DNA from: an actinobacterium SCGC AAA015-D07
GTDB lineage: Bacteria > Actinomycetota > Acidimicrobiia > Actinomarinales > Actinomarinaceae
DNA: 21,341 nt
NCBI GenBank assembly: GCA_000384495.1
Contig: ARQR01000010.1
Location: forward strand, 6,369-27,709
Direction: 5' to 3'
In this document: positions 8,317-15,269 of the stretch, piece by piece
How the letters are laid out: every line of letters starts with the position of its first letter
Position numbering within the stretch: position 1 is the first letter of the stretch
The notes under the pieces: generated by a model
Seen by the model: only the letters and a program-made list of their open reading frames with translations
Told to the model about the DNA's origin: nothing
The model's database searches: none
Made by a program: the position numbers and the translations under genes

Positions 8317-8368
8317 TCAAATAGAAATGATAGTAAGCAAATCAATATTTAAGAGTTTTATTGAAAAT

Positions 8369-9133
8369 TTATTTTAATTGATCAATAACTTCTTTTGCCG
8401 TATCAATATCAACTGGATTTTCAACATTTCCATCTTTTTTAAAACTTGTTCCAATAATCAAAATATCTGCAATATTTTCATATTGATTAATGTTTGTATG
8501 ATCAACTCCTGATCCAATTGCTAATTTTCCAACAGGAACTATCTCTCTAACCTTTGTAAGGTCATCCATATTTATTTGATGACCAGTTCCATCACCCGTT
8601 ACAATAACAACATCTGCACCAGCTCTGTTTATTAATTCTTCTGCATGATTTTCTATTTTCGAACCCTCTGGTGGTACTGCGTGTTTAACAAACACATCAG
8701 CATATATTTCAATATCATTATTTAGATTTTTTTTAAAATCAGAAATTTCATGTGCTTCACCTTCAATTATTCCCTGGTCGGTAAACATCATTACATTATT
8801 TAAAACATTAATCCTTACAAAATCTGAATTCGTAGCTTCTGCAATTGATAGAGCTGCTATTCCATCATTTCTTAAAACATTTATACCAACTTTTAAATCT
8901 GAATTTATTTCTAACTTTTGTACAACAGAAGTAAAACTAGCAAGAGTTCTTTTTGAAATATCATTTTTTACAAAAGGTACATCGCCAAAATTTTCGATAA
9001 TAATTCCATCAACCCCAGCAGTATATAAATTTTCTACATCTTTTTGGGCAAGTTTGGTGATCTCATCTAATCCTAAGGAATTTGACGGTGAACCCGGCAA
9101 AGCTTTTAAATGAACTACGCCATGGATGATCAT
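8369..9133 (-). CDS. BtpA/SgcQ-family TIM-barrel protein
   Basis: 254 residues. Seen: N-terminal GVVHLKALPGSP, IIENFGDVPF near residue 46, GINVLRNDG, FVRINVL, then DVFVKHAVPP, VTGDGTG and a C-terminal GSGVDHTNI/IIGTSFK phosphate-binding-like stretch. These are the BtpA family landmarks. In cyanobacteria BtpA affects photosystem I accumulation; in other bacteria the family (for example SgcQ) has no settled function and is probably an enzyme. There is no photosystem here, so the cyanobacterial role should not be transferred. The ATG at 9133 lies three bases after the stop of the upstream TIGR03084-like gene, so the two are coupled. Confidence 0.85.
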   Translation of the reverse strand: MIIHGVVHLKALPGSPSNSLGLDEITKLAQKDVENLYTAGVDGIIIENFGDVPFVKNDISKRTLASFTSVVQKLEINSDLKVGINVLRNDGIAALSIAEATNSDFVRINVLNNVMMFTDQGIIEGEAHEISDFKKNLNNDIEIYADVFVKHAVPPEGSKIENHAEELINRAGADVVIVTGDGTGHQINMDDLTKVREIVPVGKLAIGSGVDHTNINQYENIADILIIGTSFKKDGNVENPVDIDTAKEVIDQLK

Positions 9134-9136
9134 AAA

Positions 9137-9874
9137 TTAAATTTTTGCGTGCTGTAGTTTTAGATATTTTTTTGCAAAATCACCCTCAACTGAAAGAGTT
9201 GGTTTGAATCCCTTATTTGTCCTACCAGTTACAATCCTACACCAGTCGCTTGCATTTCCTTTGATACTATTTTCTGACTTCTCATTTCCAAATTGCCATG
9301 CTCTGTATTCAGGTCCAATTAATTCAATTCTCAAATCTTTAAACTTGACTTTGTTCTTTTTACTTGTGTGTTCGGCATTTAGCCAACCAAATAATGCAAC
9401 ATGTTCAATTCTTACTGTATCTTCATAATCTTTTTTCATACTGTCGTAAATGTCTAAGCCATGAGCCCAAGTTTCAGCTAATTTTGTAGATGAAAATGTG
9501 AGATAATCAATTTCGTTATTCCACCATTTTATTTTTTTTCCAGGAGATCCTTTAGCTAAAATTTCTACAACCTTTGCTCTTGAGAGTCTCCACCACTCAA
9601 TAACATCTTGTGGTCTCATCTCATTACCTTTTTTTATACATTCTTTTTCAAATTTTTCTAACCCTTTTGGCCCCCTGTATTTATTGAAATCGGTACCTTT
9701 CTTTTTCATTGCATTAAGCGCTAGATCTTCCAGTCCTGCTAAATAACTTACATGATTTGTGATGTTCCAATTCTTAAAGGTTGTTTTGGTATCCCAATTT
9801 CTTACAGGAATACTTTGTAAGTATTGATCTAGAAGTTGCTGTTCAGCTACCAGACTGCTTAATAAATCTTTCAC
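9137..9874 (-). CDS. TIGR03084-like DinB/mycothiol-dependent isomerase-fold protein
   Basis: 245 residues from GTG at 9874. Seen: a DinB-type N-terminal helix with WNITNHVSYLAGLEDLAL (H41 a likely metal ligand), a WWRLSRAKVVEIL helix, then ETWAHGLDIYD with H138 and D141. C-terminal GNASDWCRIVTGR is also typical. This arrangement matches the maleylpyruvate-isomerase-like family (TIGR03083/TIGR03084), largely actinobacterial, in which three His-type ligands bind a metal and a low-molecular-weight thiol such as mycothiol may be the cofactor. The substrate is unknown. A TAAAAT box lies six bases upstream of the GTG, and an inverted repeat covers the start region. It is cotranscribed with the BtpA-family gene. 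Confidence 0.8.
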   Translation of the reverse strand: MKDLLSSLVAEQQLLDQYLQSIPVRNWDTKTTFKNWNITNHVSYLAGLEDLALNAMKKKGTDFNKYRGPKGLEKFEKECIKKGNEMRPQDVIEWWRLSRAKVVEILAKGSPGKKIKWWNNEIDYLTFSSTKLAETWAHGLDIYDSMKKDYEDTVRIEHVALFGWLNAEHTSKKNKVKFKDLRIELIGPEYRAWQFGNEKSENSIKGNASDWCRIVTGRTNKGFKPTLSVEGDFAKKYLKLQHAKI

Positions 9875-9895
9875 AATTTAATTTTAATTGTGAAA
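9869..9895. promoter_or_regulatory. 10-bp inverted repeat over the start and -10 box of the TIGR03084-like gene
   Basis: TTTCACAATT (9869-9878) and AATTGTGAAA (9886-9895) are perfect reverse complements with a 7-base spacer. The repeat covers the GTG start (9874-9872) and the TAAAAT box (9886-9881, minus strand). Because it spans the promoter rather than a transcribed leader, an operator for a dimeric repressor is more likely than an RNA hairpin (inference). Confidence 0.45.
9881..9886 (-). promoter_or_regulatory. Putative -10 box, leaderless TIGR03084-like gene
   Basis: On the minus strand TAAAAT, then six bases (TAAATT), then GTG at 9874. This is the same box and spacing as upstream of the dehalogenase gene at 598. 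Confidence 0.45.
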
Positions 9896-9953
9896 CTCTC
9901 TTACTCCAATAGGAACATCAAATAAAATACTTTATTTATGATTTAAATCTACG

Positions 9954-9959
9954 TATTAT
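9954..9959 (+). promoter_or_regulatory. Putative -10 box for the small ORF at 9966
   Basis: TATTAT, then six bases, then ATG at 9966: leaderless spacing again. No Shine-Dalgarno sequence is present. This box is the best argument that the 69-codon ORF is expressed. Confidence 0.45.
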
Positions 9960-9965
9960 CTATAT

Positions 9966-10175
9966 ATGAAGAAAATCATAAAATTAGTAATATCAACAAT
10001 TTTAATAAAAGTATTTTATGACGTTTTTAATGAAAACAAGTTTGTTAAAGAACAGATTGATAAATTAAAAGAAGAAGTTACAAATTTAGAAATGTCTGAT
10101 ATTGATCAGAAAATTAAAGATTTTCAAAATAAAATCGACGGATTCAAAAACAAAAATCAAGACTCCCCGGAGTAA
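9966..10175 (+). CDS. Small membrane-anchored coiled-coil protein, unrecognised
   Basis: 69 residues; I do not recognise a family. Residues 4-22 are hydrophobic with a lysine-rich start, consistent with a signal anchor. The rest is strongly charged with heptad-like spacing (EQIDKLKEEVTNLEM, DIDQKIKDFQNKI), so a short coiled coil is likely. A TATTAT box six bases upstream of the ATG supports expression. Its TAA stop is in the same frame as the following nitroreductase-family gene, and GGAG at 10169-10172, inside its last codons, is well placed to start that gene. It may be a small companion of the next protein or an independent membrane protein. Confidence 0.6.
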   Translation: MKKIIKLVISTILIKVFYDVFNENKFVKEQIDKLKEEVTNLEMSDIDQKIKDFQNKIDGFKNKNQDSPE

Positions 10176-10259
10176 AATATCTGGAAACTACTAGGTAAAA
10201 CATTTTCATATTGGCCAACTTGGCTCGTCAAGTTAATAACAACTGCCCATTCAAATATT

Positions 10260-10628
10260 ATGAAATTCAATCATACATTTATTGGTAGAAAGCTAATAGG
10301 GGAGAATATTTTACTCTTAGAAACAGTTGGCCGTAAATCAAATAAATTAAGAAAAACACCTTTGACTTATGTTGTAATTGATGAAGGATATCTTGTTGCA
10401 GCCTCATATGGAGGGAGAGACAAAACTCCTGATTGGTTTTTCAACATAAATACAGACAAAGTAAAAATACTCGTAAATAAGGAATACAAAGATGCAAAGC
10501 CATTAATTGTTGATGAACTTGAAAAGGAAGAGTATTGGAAGTTATTAACTGATTTTTATCCTACTTTTAATCTTTACAGGTCAAAAACAGAGAGAGATAT
10601 TCCTTTAGTAAAACTTGTTACAAACTAG
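10260..10628 (+). CDS. Deazaflavin (F420)-dependent nitroreductase family protein, N-terminus probably extends upstream
   Basis: 122 residues from the first ATG. Seen: LLLETVGRKSNKLRKTPLTYV, the core of the Ddn/F420-dependent family (LLTTxGRKSGxxRxTPL), then GYLVAASYGGRDKTPDWFFNI and an NKEYKDAK strand. Known members bind F420 and reduce nitro compounds or quinones; others have no assigned substrate. The ATG at 10260 is probably not the true start. The frame is open from 10176, just after the previous TAA, and encodes WKLLGKTFSYWPTWLVKL and a TTAH stretch, like the family's N-terminal helix, but contains no ATG, GTG or TTG. GGAG at 10169-10172 is six bases before an in-frame ATC at 10179. That start would give about 150 residues, the usual length. 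It overlaps the convergent AAA+ gene by 11 bases. Confidence 0.82.
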   Translation: MKFNHTFIGRKLIGENILLLETVGRKSNKLRKTPLTYVVIDEGYLVAASYGGRDKTPDWFFNINTDKVKILVNKEYKDAKPLIVDELEKEEYWKLLTDFYPTFNLYRSKTERDIPLVKLVTN

Positions 10629-11604
10629 GTTTTATATTTGGACCGTTTCTTACCACGGTATTCCATAGTGTTGAATAATGATCAAGGTCTTCAGGATTTA
10701 CATGAGGAAGAACCATATTTTTCCATGTTTCATGCAAAGGATCTGAATCATTTTTGTACAAATCTAATCCAACGGGAATTCTTTCTACAACTGTTCTAAG
10801 ACTCATTGGCGTTTCAATATTGATGCTTATGTCATCAGATAAAAATGAGTTATTAATTTCAATAGCCAATTTGATTATTAGATCTGTGAATTCATTTTGT
10901 AATTTTGGATATCGTTTTTTAAATATTGATTCAAGCTGTTCTTTGTTAGGAAAAGGTTTATCCCAAATAACCCATCGATCAGCAAATGCTTTGTTTAGAG
11001 TTTGTGTTCCCGCATAATCTCTTAAGCTCGTTGGATTCATTGTTCCAAAAATATATGAGTCATTTCTTAATTCAATAACTTCTCCATTAGGAAGCTCTAG
11101 TTTTTTGTGTCTATCTAATAGTGAATGTAAAGCAAATAAAACTTCTGGTCCAGCTGCATTTAATTCTGATAGATTAATAATGGAAGGTCCTCTTAGTGCT
11201 CTGGTTAGTTCGCCATCCTGCCATTTGGAATCTGTTCCACCAACTCCATCTCCATATAATTGAACAGAACCAAGTAAAGTCACGTCTCTAACTTCACCTG
11301 ATAAAGGAATCCGATAGTATGGATAATTTAATTTTGCAGCTAATTGCTCTATATCGTGATCCTTACCTGTTCCCATATGTCCTTTAAGTGCAATATGAAT
11401 CGGGATTTCATTTTTAAACGTATCTTCTTTGCTTTTAATAATTTGAGCTAATTTATATTGAATTCCAAAGTCTACATAATTTTTATCTAACTCAGGTATG
11501 CGTTCGGCTCTTGATTCATAATCAGGAATTGATTTTGATAGCTTACATTCATTTAGCTTTATATCACCCTTACCAGTTGGGTTTTTAAATATTTGTTCAG
11601 CCAT
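10618..11604 (-). CDS. CobS/MoxR-like AAA+ ATPase with altered Walker motifs
   Basis: 328 residues from ATG at 11604, whose A is the last base of the upstream TGA (TGATG), so translation is coupled to the VWA gene. Seen: GHMGTGKD (75-82), where the Ser/Thr after the Walker A lysine (K81) is replaced by Asp. The Walker B-like strand is IINLSELN, with Ser146 before Glu147 instead of Asp-Glu. Then come PEVLFALHSLLD, FGTMNPTS (sensor 1, N190) and FADRWVIW (R210, arginine-finger position). Order and spacing match CobS and MoxR proteins, which work with VWA partners as in cobaltochelatase CobST or MoxR chaperones. No chelatase large subunit (CobN) is in the window, so a cobalamin role is unproven. 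Nucleotide hydrolysis may be weak or absent. Confidence 0.75.
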   Translation of the reverse strand: MAEQIFKNPTGKGDIKLNECKLSKSIPDYESRAERIPELDKNYVDFGIQYKLAQIIKSKEDTFKNEIPIHIALKGHMGTGKDHDIEQLAAKLNYPYYRIPLSGEVRDVTLLGSVQLYGDGVGGTDSKWQDGELTRALRGPSIINLSELNAAGPEVLFALHSLLDRHKKLELPNGEVIELRNDSYIFGTMNPTSLRDYAGTQTLNKAFADRWVIWDKPFPNKEQLESIFKKRYPKLQNEFTDLIIKLAIEINNSFLSDDISINIETPMSLRTVVERIPVGLDLYKNDSDPLHETWKNMVLPHVNPEDLDHYSTLWNTVVRNGPNIKPSL

Positions 11605-13556
11605 CAAGCAACTCCTGTAGATTCTTCAATATTCTTTATAAGTATATCCTTTGTGATGTTTACTATTGAATGAATTAACTCTTCAGGTTCATTTATTTGG
11701 GTTTTATTTATATATTCTTTCCAAGTGCCTCTTTCTCCAATACCTATACCAATTACATCAATCCCAACTTTGGAAGCATAATTGATAGAACTTTTTAAAT
11801 CCTCAAGCGATCCTCTTGTCATGCCGTCTGACAGTACGGCTAAAAGTTTTGTTTTAGAACCTTTTTCTAGAAGTCTTTTTGTAGAAAACATTATATTTCT
11901 TTCATCAACATTGGTTCCTCTTTCAAACATGCTTGCAGGAGGGTGATCCAAATTGGATTCTATTTTGTCTAATGACTCCCTTAAGTTTCTTGAAAATTCA
12001 ATTAAACCTATAAACTTTTCATAATTTTCTTTCCATGAATCATCAAACTTTTTAATAAAATAATGATTTGTTGTATTGAAATAATATTCAGCATTCGATC
12101 CATAATTTGTATTTAGCATCGAGGAAACAGCCATCTTTCTTTTTAAATATAATTCTTCATTTTCTAATTCATCTGCAGCGAAGCTCCTATTAAAAATTGC
12201 TACTTCAAAATCAATATCTAATTCATGGCAGATTTGTGCAAGATAACTTGCTCCTATTAATGCCGCAGAGAGTGACCAGGGATAGAAATCACCTTTATCT
12301 TTTTCAAGCATTGATCCACTTCCATCAATTAGTAAAGATACTGCATAAGATTTGTTTGAAAGCCGCTGTTTTTGTTCAAACATTCTTTCATACCTACCTG
12401 ATGCAAGCATTAGAGGAACATGTGGTGATAAATCGCCCTGATCATAACCACTGATTCTTAGCCTTTTTTTGTTATGTATAAAGTAAGGTTTTATTTTGTT
12501 TGTAACTTTGAATACTGGCAGATCCCATTCTTCCAACAGGGAGTTATAAGTATTTAATCCATTTGTATATAAATTTTTAAATGATTTTGGTAAATTAGTA
12601 CTCAGTAATTTTGATACTTTACCATTTGGAAGATAAACGGTTGAGGATGTTCCAACTTTTGAAACATGATCATCCATAAAGTTAAGCTTTTCATCTTCTG
12701 AATCTGCACCCTTTTTACCTAAGAATTTTTCTAAGGTATTACCTGAAGTAATGTTTGTACTAGAAGGAATTAAGACTTTGTTTAAATCATCAATTACGGA
12801 GTCTTCAAAATTTTCTATTGATTCTCTACGTTCTCCCAATGTTTGGCTATCAACATCTGGTAATAGATTGTATCTTCTACAAATATCTGTAATTTCTATC
12901 GTTATATCAATAGTGTCTTCTATCAAGTTTTTATCATATGAAAAATTATCTAAGACTCTTAAAGTCTCTTTTAAAGGTTCTTTAATATTTTTTGGATACT
13001 TTTCTATATCTAATTCAACATATCCTGTGATGTTATGAAAAAGCAATGTTAAAAATTTATTAAAAGGCTTTAAATTTTTTATGTTGATACTAGATTCTTT
13101 ATAAATATCCTCGAGGATTGATCTAAGCCCATTAAAGTTTTTAACAAATTTAAACTCATCATAGGAATGCACAAGTATTTCAAAAATGTATTTTCCAAAT
13201 GGACCCGCAAGAACTTCCAGAACTTCATCAATGTTAGTTAACCCTTCTGTGTCATCTTTATATTTTGTGAGATCTTCATCAACATCGAAATTATATTCTT
13301 CCATAGAATGGATAGCCTCATGGACTACAGTTCCAATTATTAATTCCTTAAATTCAAGTTCTGAATCTGAAACTGCATTAACCAAAATAGAAGGATTTAT
13401 GTTGATCTCGTTTTTGTTTTTGCTTTTAGTTTTACCAAGATTAATAACAATATTTGGATTATCAGTTTCGGATTGTATTAGTCGTGTAATTGCTGGACTA
13501 ATTTTTTGAAATATTTCAATAATTTGAGTTTCTAAAGTTTTTTTCTTAAATTCCAT
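11604..13556 (-). CDS. CobT-like VWA domain protein with an N-terminal HExxH motif
   Basis: 650 residues. N-terminal third: VVHEAIHSMEEYNF with H79-E80-x-x-H83, a possible zinc metallopeptidase-type site. The middle is acidic and poorly conserved. The C-terminal third is a VWA domain: SYAVSLLIDGSGSM with MIDAS residues D411, S413 and S415, then AVLSDGMTRGS and a VIGIGIGERG strand. GYDQGDLSPHVPLMLASGRYE just before the VWA domain resembles the segment preceding the VWA domain in CobT. It precedes the CobS/MoxR-like gene with TGATG coupling, so the two products probably form a complex. VWA-metallopeptidase proteins paired with AAA+ ATPases are known, but their substrates are mostly unknown. The start ATG at 13556 is eight bases from a GATAAT box (13570-13565). 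Confidence 0.75.
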   Translation of the reverse strand: MEFKKKTLETQIIEIFQKISPAITRLIQSETDNPNIVINLGKTKSKNKNEININPSILVNAVSDSELEFKELIIGTVVHEAIHSMEEYNFDVDEDLTKYKDDTEGLTNIDEVLEVLAGPFGKYIFEILVHSYDEFKFVKNFNGLRSILEDIYKESSINIKNLKPFNKFLTLLFHNITGYVELDIEKYPKNIKEPLKETLRVLDNFSYDKNLIEDTIDITIEITDICRRYNLLPDVDSQTLGERRESIENFEDSVIDDLNKVLIPSSTNITSGNTLEKFLGKKGADSEDEKLNFMDDHVSKVGTSSTVYLPNGKVSKLLSTNLPKSFKNLYTNGLNTYNSLLEEWDLPVFKVTNKIKPYFIHNKKRLRISGYDQGDLSPHVPLMLASGRYERMFEQKQRLSNKSYAVSLLIDGSGSMLEKDKGDFYPWSLSAALIGASYLAQICHELDIDFEVAIFNRSFAADELENEELYLKRKMAVSSMLNTNYGSNAEYYFNTTNHYFIKKFDDSWKENYEKFIGLIEFSRNLRESLDKIESNLDHPPASMFERGTNVDERNIMFSTKRLLEKGSKTKLLAVLSDGMTRGSLEDLKSSINYASKVGIDVIGIGIGERGTWKEYINKTQINEPEELIHSIVNITKDILIKNIEESTGVA

Positions 13557-13564
13557 TTTTTATC

Positions 13565-13586
13565 ATTATCATTAAAGACTGATAAT
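13565..13586. promoter_or_regulatory. Symmetric divergent promoter between the VWA gene and dapB
   Basis: GATAAT occurs on the plus strand at 13581-13586, before dapB, and on the minus strand at 13570-13565, before the VWA gene. The two copies form a 6-bp inverted repeat with a 10-base spacer. The distances to the start codons are 11 and 8 bases, leaving little or no leader. They may simply be two -10 boxes back to back. Confidence 0.4.
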
Positions 13587-13597
13587 ACAAGTATAAG

Positions 13598-14350
13598 GTG
13601 AATATAAAGTTGAATGAAATTGCAAACAAGACTGTAATCGTTTCCGGTGGTAAAGGAAGCATGGGAGTGATGGTCTCAAATTATATTAATGATCTAGATG
13701 GTTATGAAGTAGTTGGGATAATTGATCCTGGAGAAAATGACTCAACATTTAAAAACTTTTTAATATCAGATGATTTTGTATGTGATTATATTTTCGAATT
13801 TGCTCCAGCATCTGTTGTTAATGAAAATATTAAGATTCTTGTAAATAATGATGCCAAATTAATAATTGGATCATCAGGTGTGAATGATGAATCAATTGAA
13901 CTATTAAAAAATTCTGAAAAAGGAGTTGCAGTTATTCCTAATTTTTCAGCGGGTGCAGCTTTCCAAAAAGTTTTTTCTGAGCAGTTATCAAATACATTTA
14001 AGAATGTACACATAGTAGAAAAACATCATTCAAATAAGGAAGATGCACCATCTGGGACTTCAAAAGATGTTGCTTCAAGTTTAGAAAAGATGAACTCAGA
14101 AGATATAGAGGGGGAGTATTTTGCAACAACAGAGGAAAATTCAATCAATATTTATTCATTAAGGTCGGATGATTATTTAGCTGAACAAGAAGTCGTATTT
14201 TCTAATACTTTTGAAGAATTTATTCTTGAACATAAAGTTAATGATAGAAAAGCATATTTAACAGGTATCGAGATAGTATTACGTGAAATGGAAAATGTAA
14301 ATTCTTACGTTTATGGACTTGAAACTCTTATGAAAGAAGCAATGGACTGA
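13598..14350 (+). CDS. dapB: 4-hydroxy-tetrahydrodipicolinate reductase
   Basis: 250 residues from GTG at 13598. It catalyses the NAD(P)H-dependent reduction step of the diaminopimelate/lysine pathway in the cytoplasm. Seen: nucleotide-binding GGKGSMG (17-23, family GxxGxMG), FEFAP around residue 66, IPNFSAGA, then the family signature EKHHSNKEDAPSGTS (141-155) with the catalytic His pair, K147 and the SGT substrate loop. Length matches the family. It is followed two bases later by dapA, so the two consecutive enzymes of the pathway are cotranscribed, here in reverse pathway order. TTG at 13610 is a less likely start. Confidence 0.93.
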   Translation: MNIKLNEIANKTVIVSGGKGSMGVMVSNYINDLDGYEVVGIIDPGENDSTFKNFLISDDFVCDYIFEFAPASVVNENIKILVNNDAKLIIGSSGVNDESIELLKNSEKGVAVIPNFSAGAAFQKVFSEQLSNTFKNVHIVEKHHSNKEDAPSGTSKDVASSLEKMNSEDIEGEYFATTEENSINIYSLRSDDYLAEQEVVFSNTFEEFILEHKVNDRKAYLTGIEIVLREMENVNSYVYGLETLMKEAMD

Positions 14351-14352
14351 TC

Positions 14353-15234
14353 ATGACTGAGTTTGGTAGTTTATTAACAGCTTCAATTACTCCATTTGAT
14401 TCACGAGGTGTATTAAATACTGACACTCTTTGGAGACTTTGTAGAAAATTGGTGCATGACAAATCGGAAGGACTTGTTCTTACTGGAACAACAGGAGAAT
14501 CACCAAACCTTTCAATTAAAGATAGAGAGATTATTTACTCCACTGCTATAGATTCTGTGAGTGATAAAGCTAAGATTATTGCTGGTACTGGTACATATTC
14601 AACTTCTGAATCAATTGAAATTACTAAGATGGCAGATTCTCTAGGTGTAGACGGCATAATGATTGTTACTCCGTATTATTCAAAACCTTCTCAACATGGA
14701 ATTTTGCGTCATTTTGAAGAAATATCAAAAATAACAGATCTTCCAATAATGGCCTACAACATTCCAGGTCGTACAAGTACATTAATTGAACTTGAAACTC
14801 TTCAAACACTTGTTGATGATATCGGCATTCATTCTATTAAAGATGCAGTTGGTAATTTTGAATTTTCTAAAAAGCAACTTGAATTGTTAAAGGATAAAGT
14901 AGATATTTATTCTGGAAACGATAACCAAACATATGATTTTGTAATAAATGGTGGAGTAGGAGTAGTTTCAGTTGCATCACATGTTGTTGGTGATGAAATA
15001 GCTGAAATGATAAGTTTTGCCAAAGATAATGATTTAGAAAAAGCTGAAGAGATCAATATGCAATTATCTAATTTATTTGAAGCAATATTTGAAGAGCCAA
15101 GTCCAGGACCAATTAAAAAAATCTTATCTGAAAGTTGGGAGGAAGTTGGAGAGCCTTTACTTCCAATAACCTCAATAACACCTGAATTAGCCAATAAAAT
15201 TAGGGGTTTTTACAAAAAAATAAAGGAAAATTAG
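14353..15234 (+). CDS. dapA: 4-hydroxy-tetrahydrodipicolinate synthase
   Basis: 293 residues, TIM barrel. It condenses pyruvate with aspartate semialdehyde, the committed step to diaminopimelate. Seen: GTTGES (45-50) binding the pyruvate carboxylate, AYNIPGRTS with Y135 and R140, and SIKDAVG with the Schiff-base lysine K163. YSGND and GGVGVVSVASH complete the active-site strands. The start is two bases after the dapB stop. Between dapA and ftsK many actinobacteria carry a ribonuclease J gene; here there are only 35 bases. A T-rich run after the stop has no convincing hairpin. Confidence 0.94.
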   Translation: MTEFGSLLTASITPFDSRGVLNTDTLWRLCRKLVHDKSEGLVLTGTTGESPNLSIKDREIIYSTAIDSVSDKAKIIAGTGTYSTSESIEITKMADSLGVDGIMIVTPYYSKPSQHGILRHFEEISKITDLPIMAYNIPGRTSTLIELETLQTLVDDIGIHSIKDAVGNFEFSKKQLELLKDKVDIYSGNDNQTYDFVINGGVGVVSVASHVVGDEIAEMISFAKDNDLEKAEEINMQLSNLFEAIFEEPSPGPIKKILSESWEEVGEPLLPITSITPELANKIRGFYKKIKEN

Positions 15235-15254
15235 GCTTTTTTTACTATTTTTTA

Positions 15255-15263
15255 TGGTATAAT
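15255..15263 (+). promoter_or_regulatory. Extended -10 promoter for leaderless ftsK
   Basis: TGGTATAAT combines an extended-10 TGn with a perfect TATAAT (15258-15263). Six bases later comes the GTG start of ftsK at 15270. This is the strongest promoter-like sequence in the window, and it leaves no room for a ribosome binding site. Confidence 0.6.
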
Positions 15264-15269
15264 TAATAC

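Noticed and set aside
8369..9133. Photosystem I role for the BtpA-family gene
   Set aside because: No photosynthesis genes are present, and the family is widespread in non-phototrophs.
10173..10175. Read-through of TAA fusing the 69-codon ORF to the F420-type gene
   Set aside because: The stop is TAA with no recoding signal seen; a coupled new start just after it is simpler.
15225..15257. Terminator after dapA
   Set aside because: There are T-runs, but I found no stable GC-containing stem before them; the ftsK promoter sits in the same stretch.
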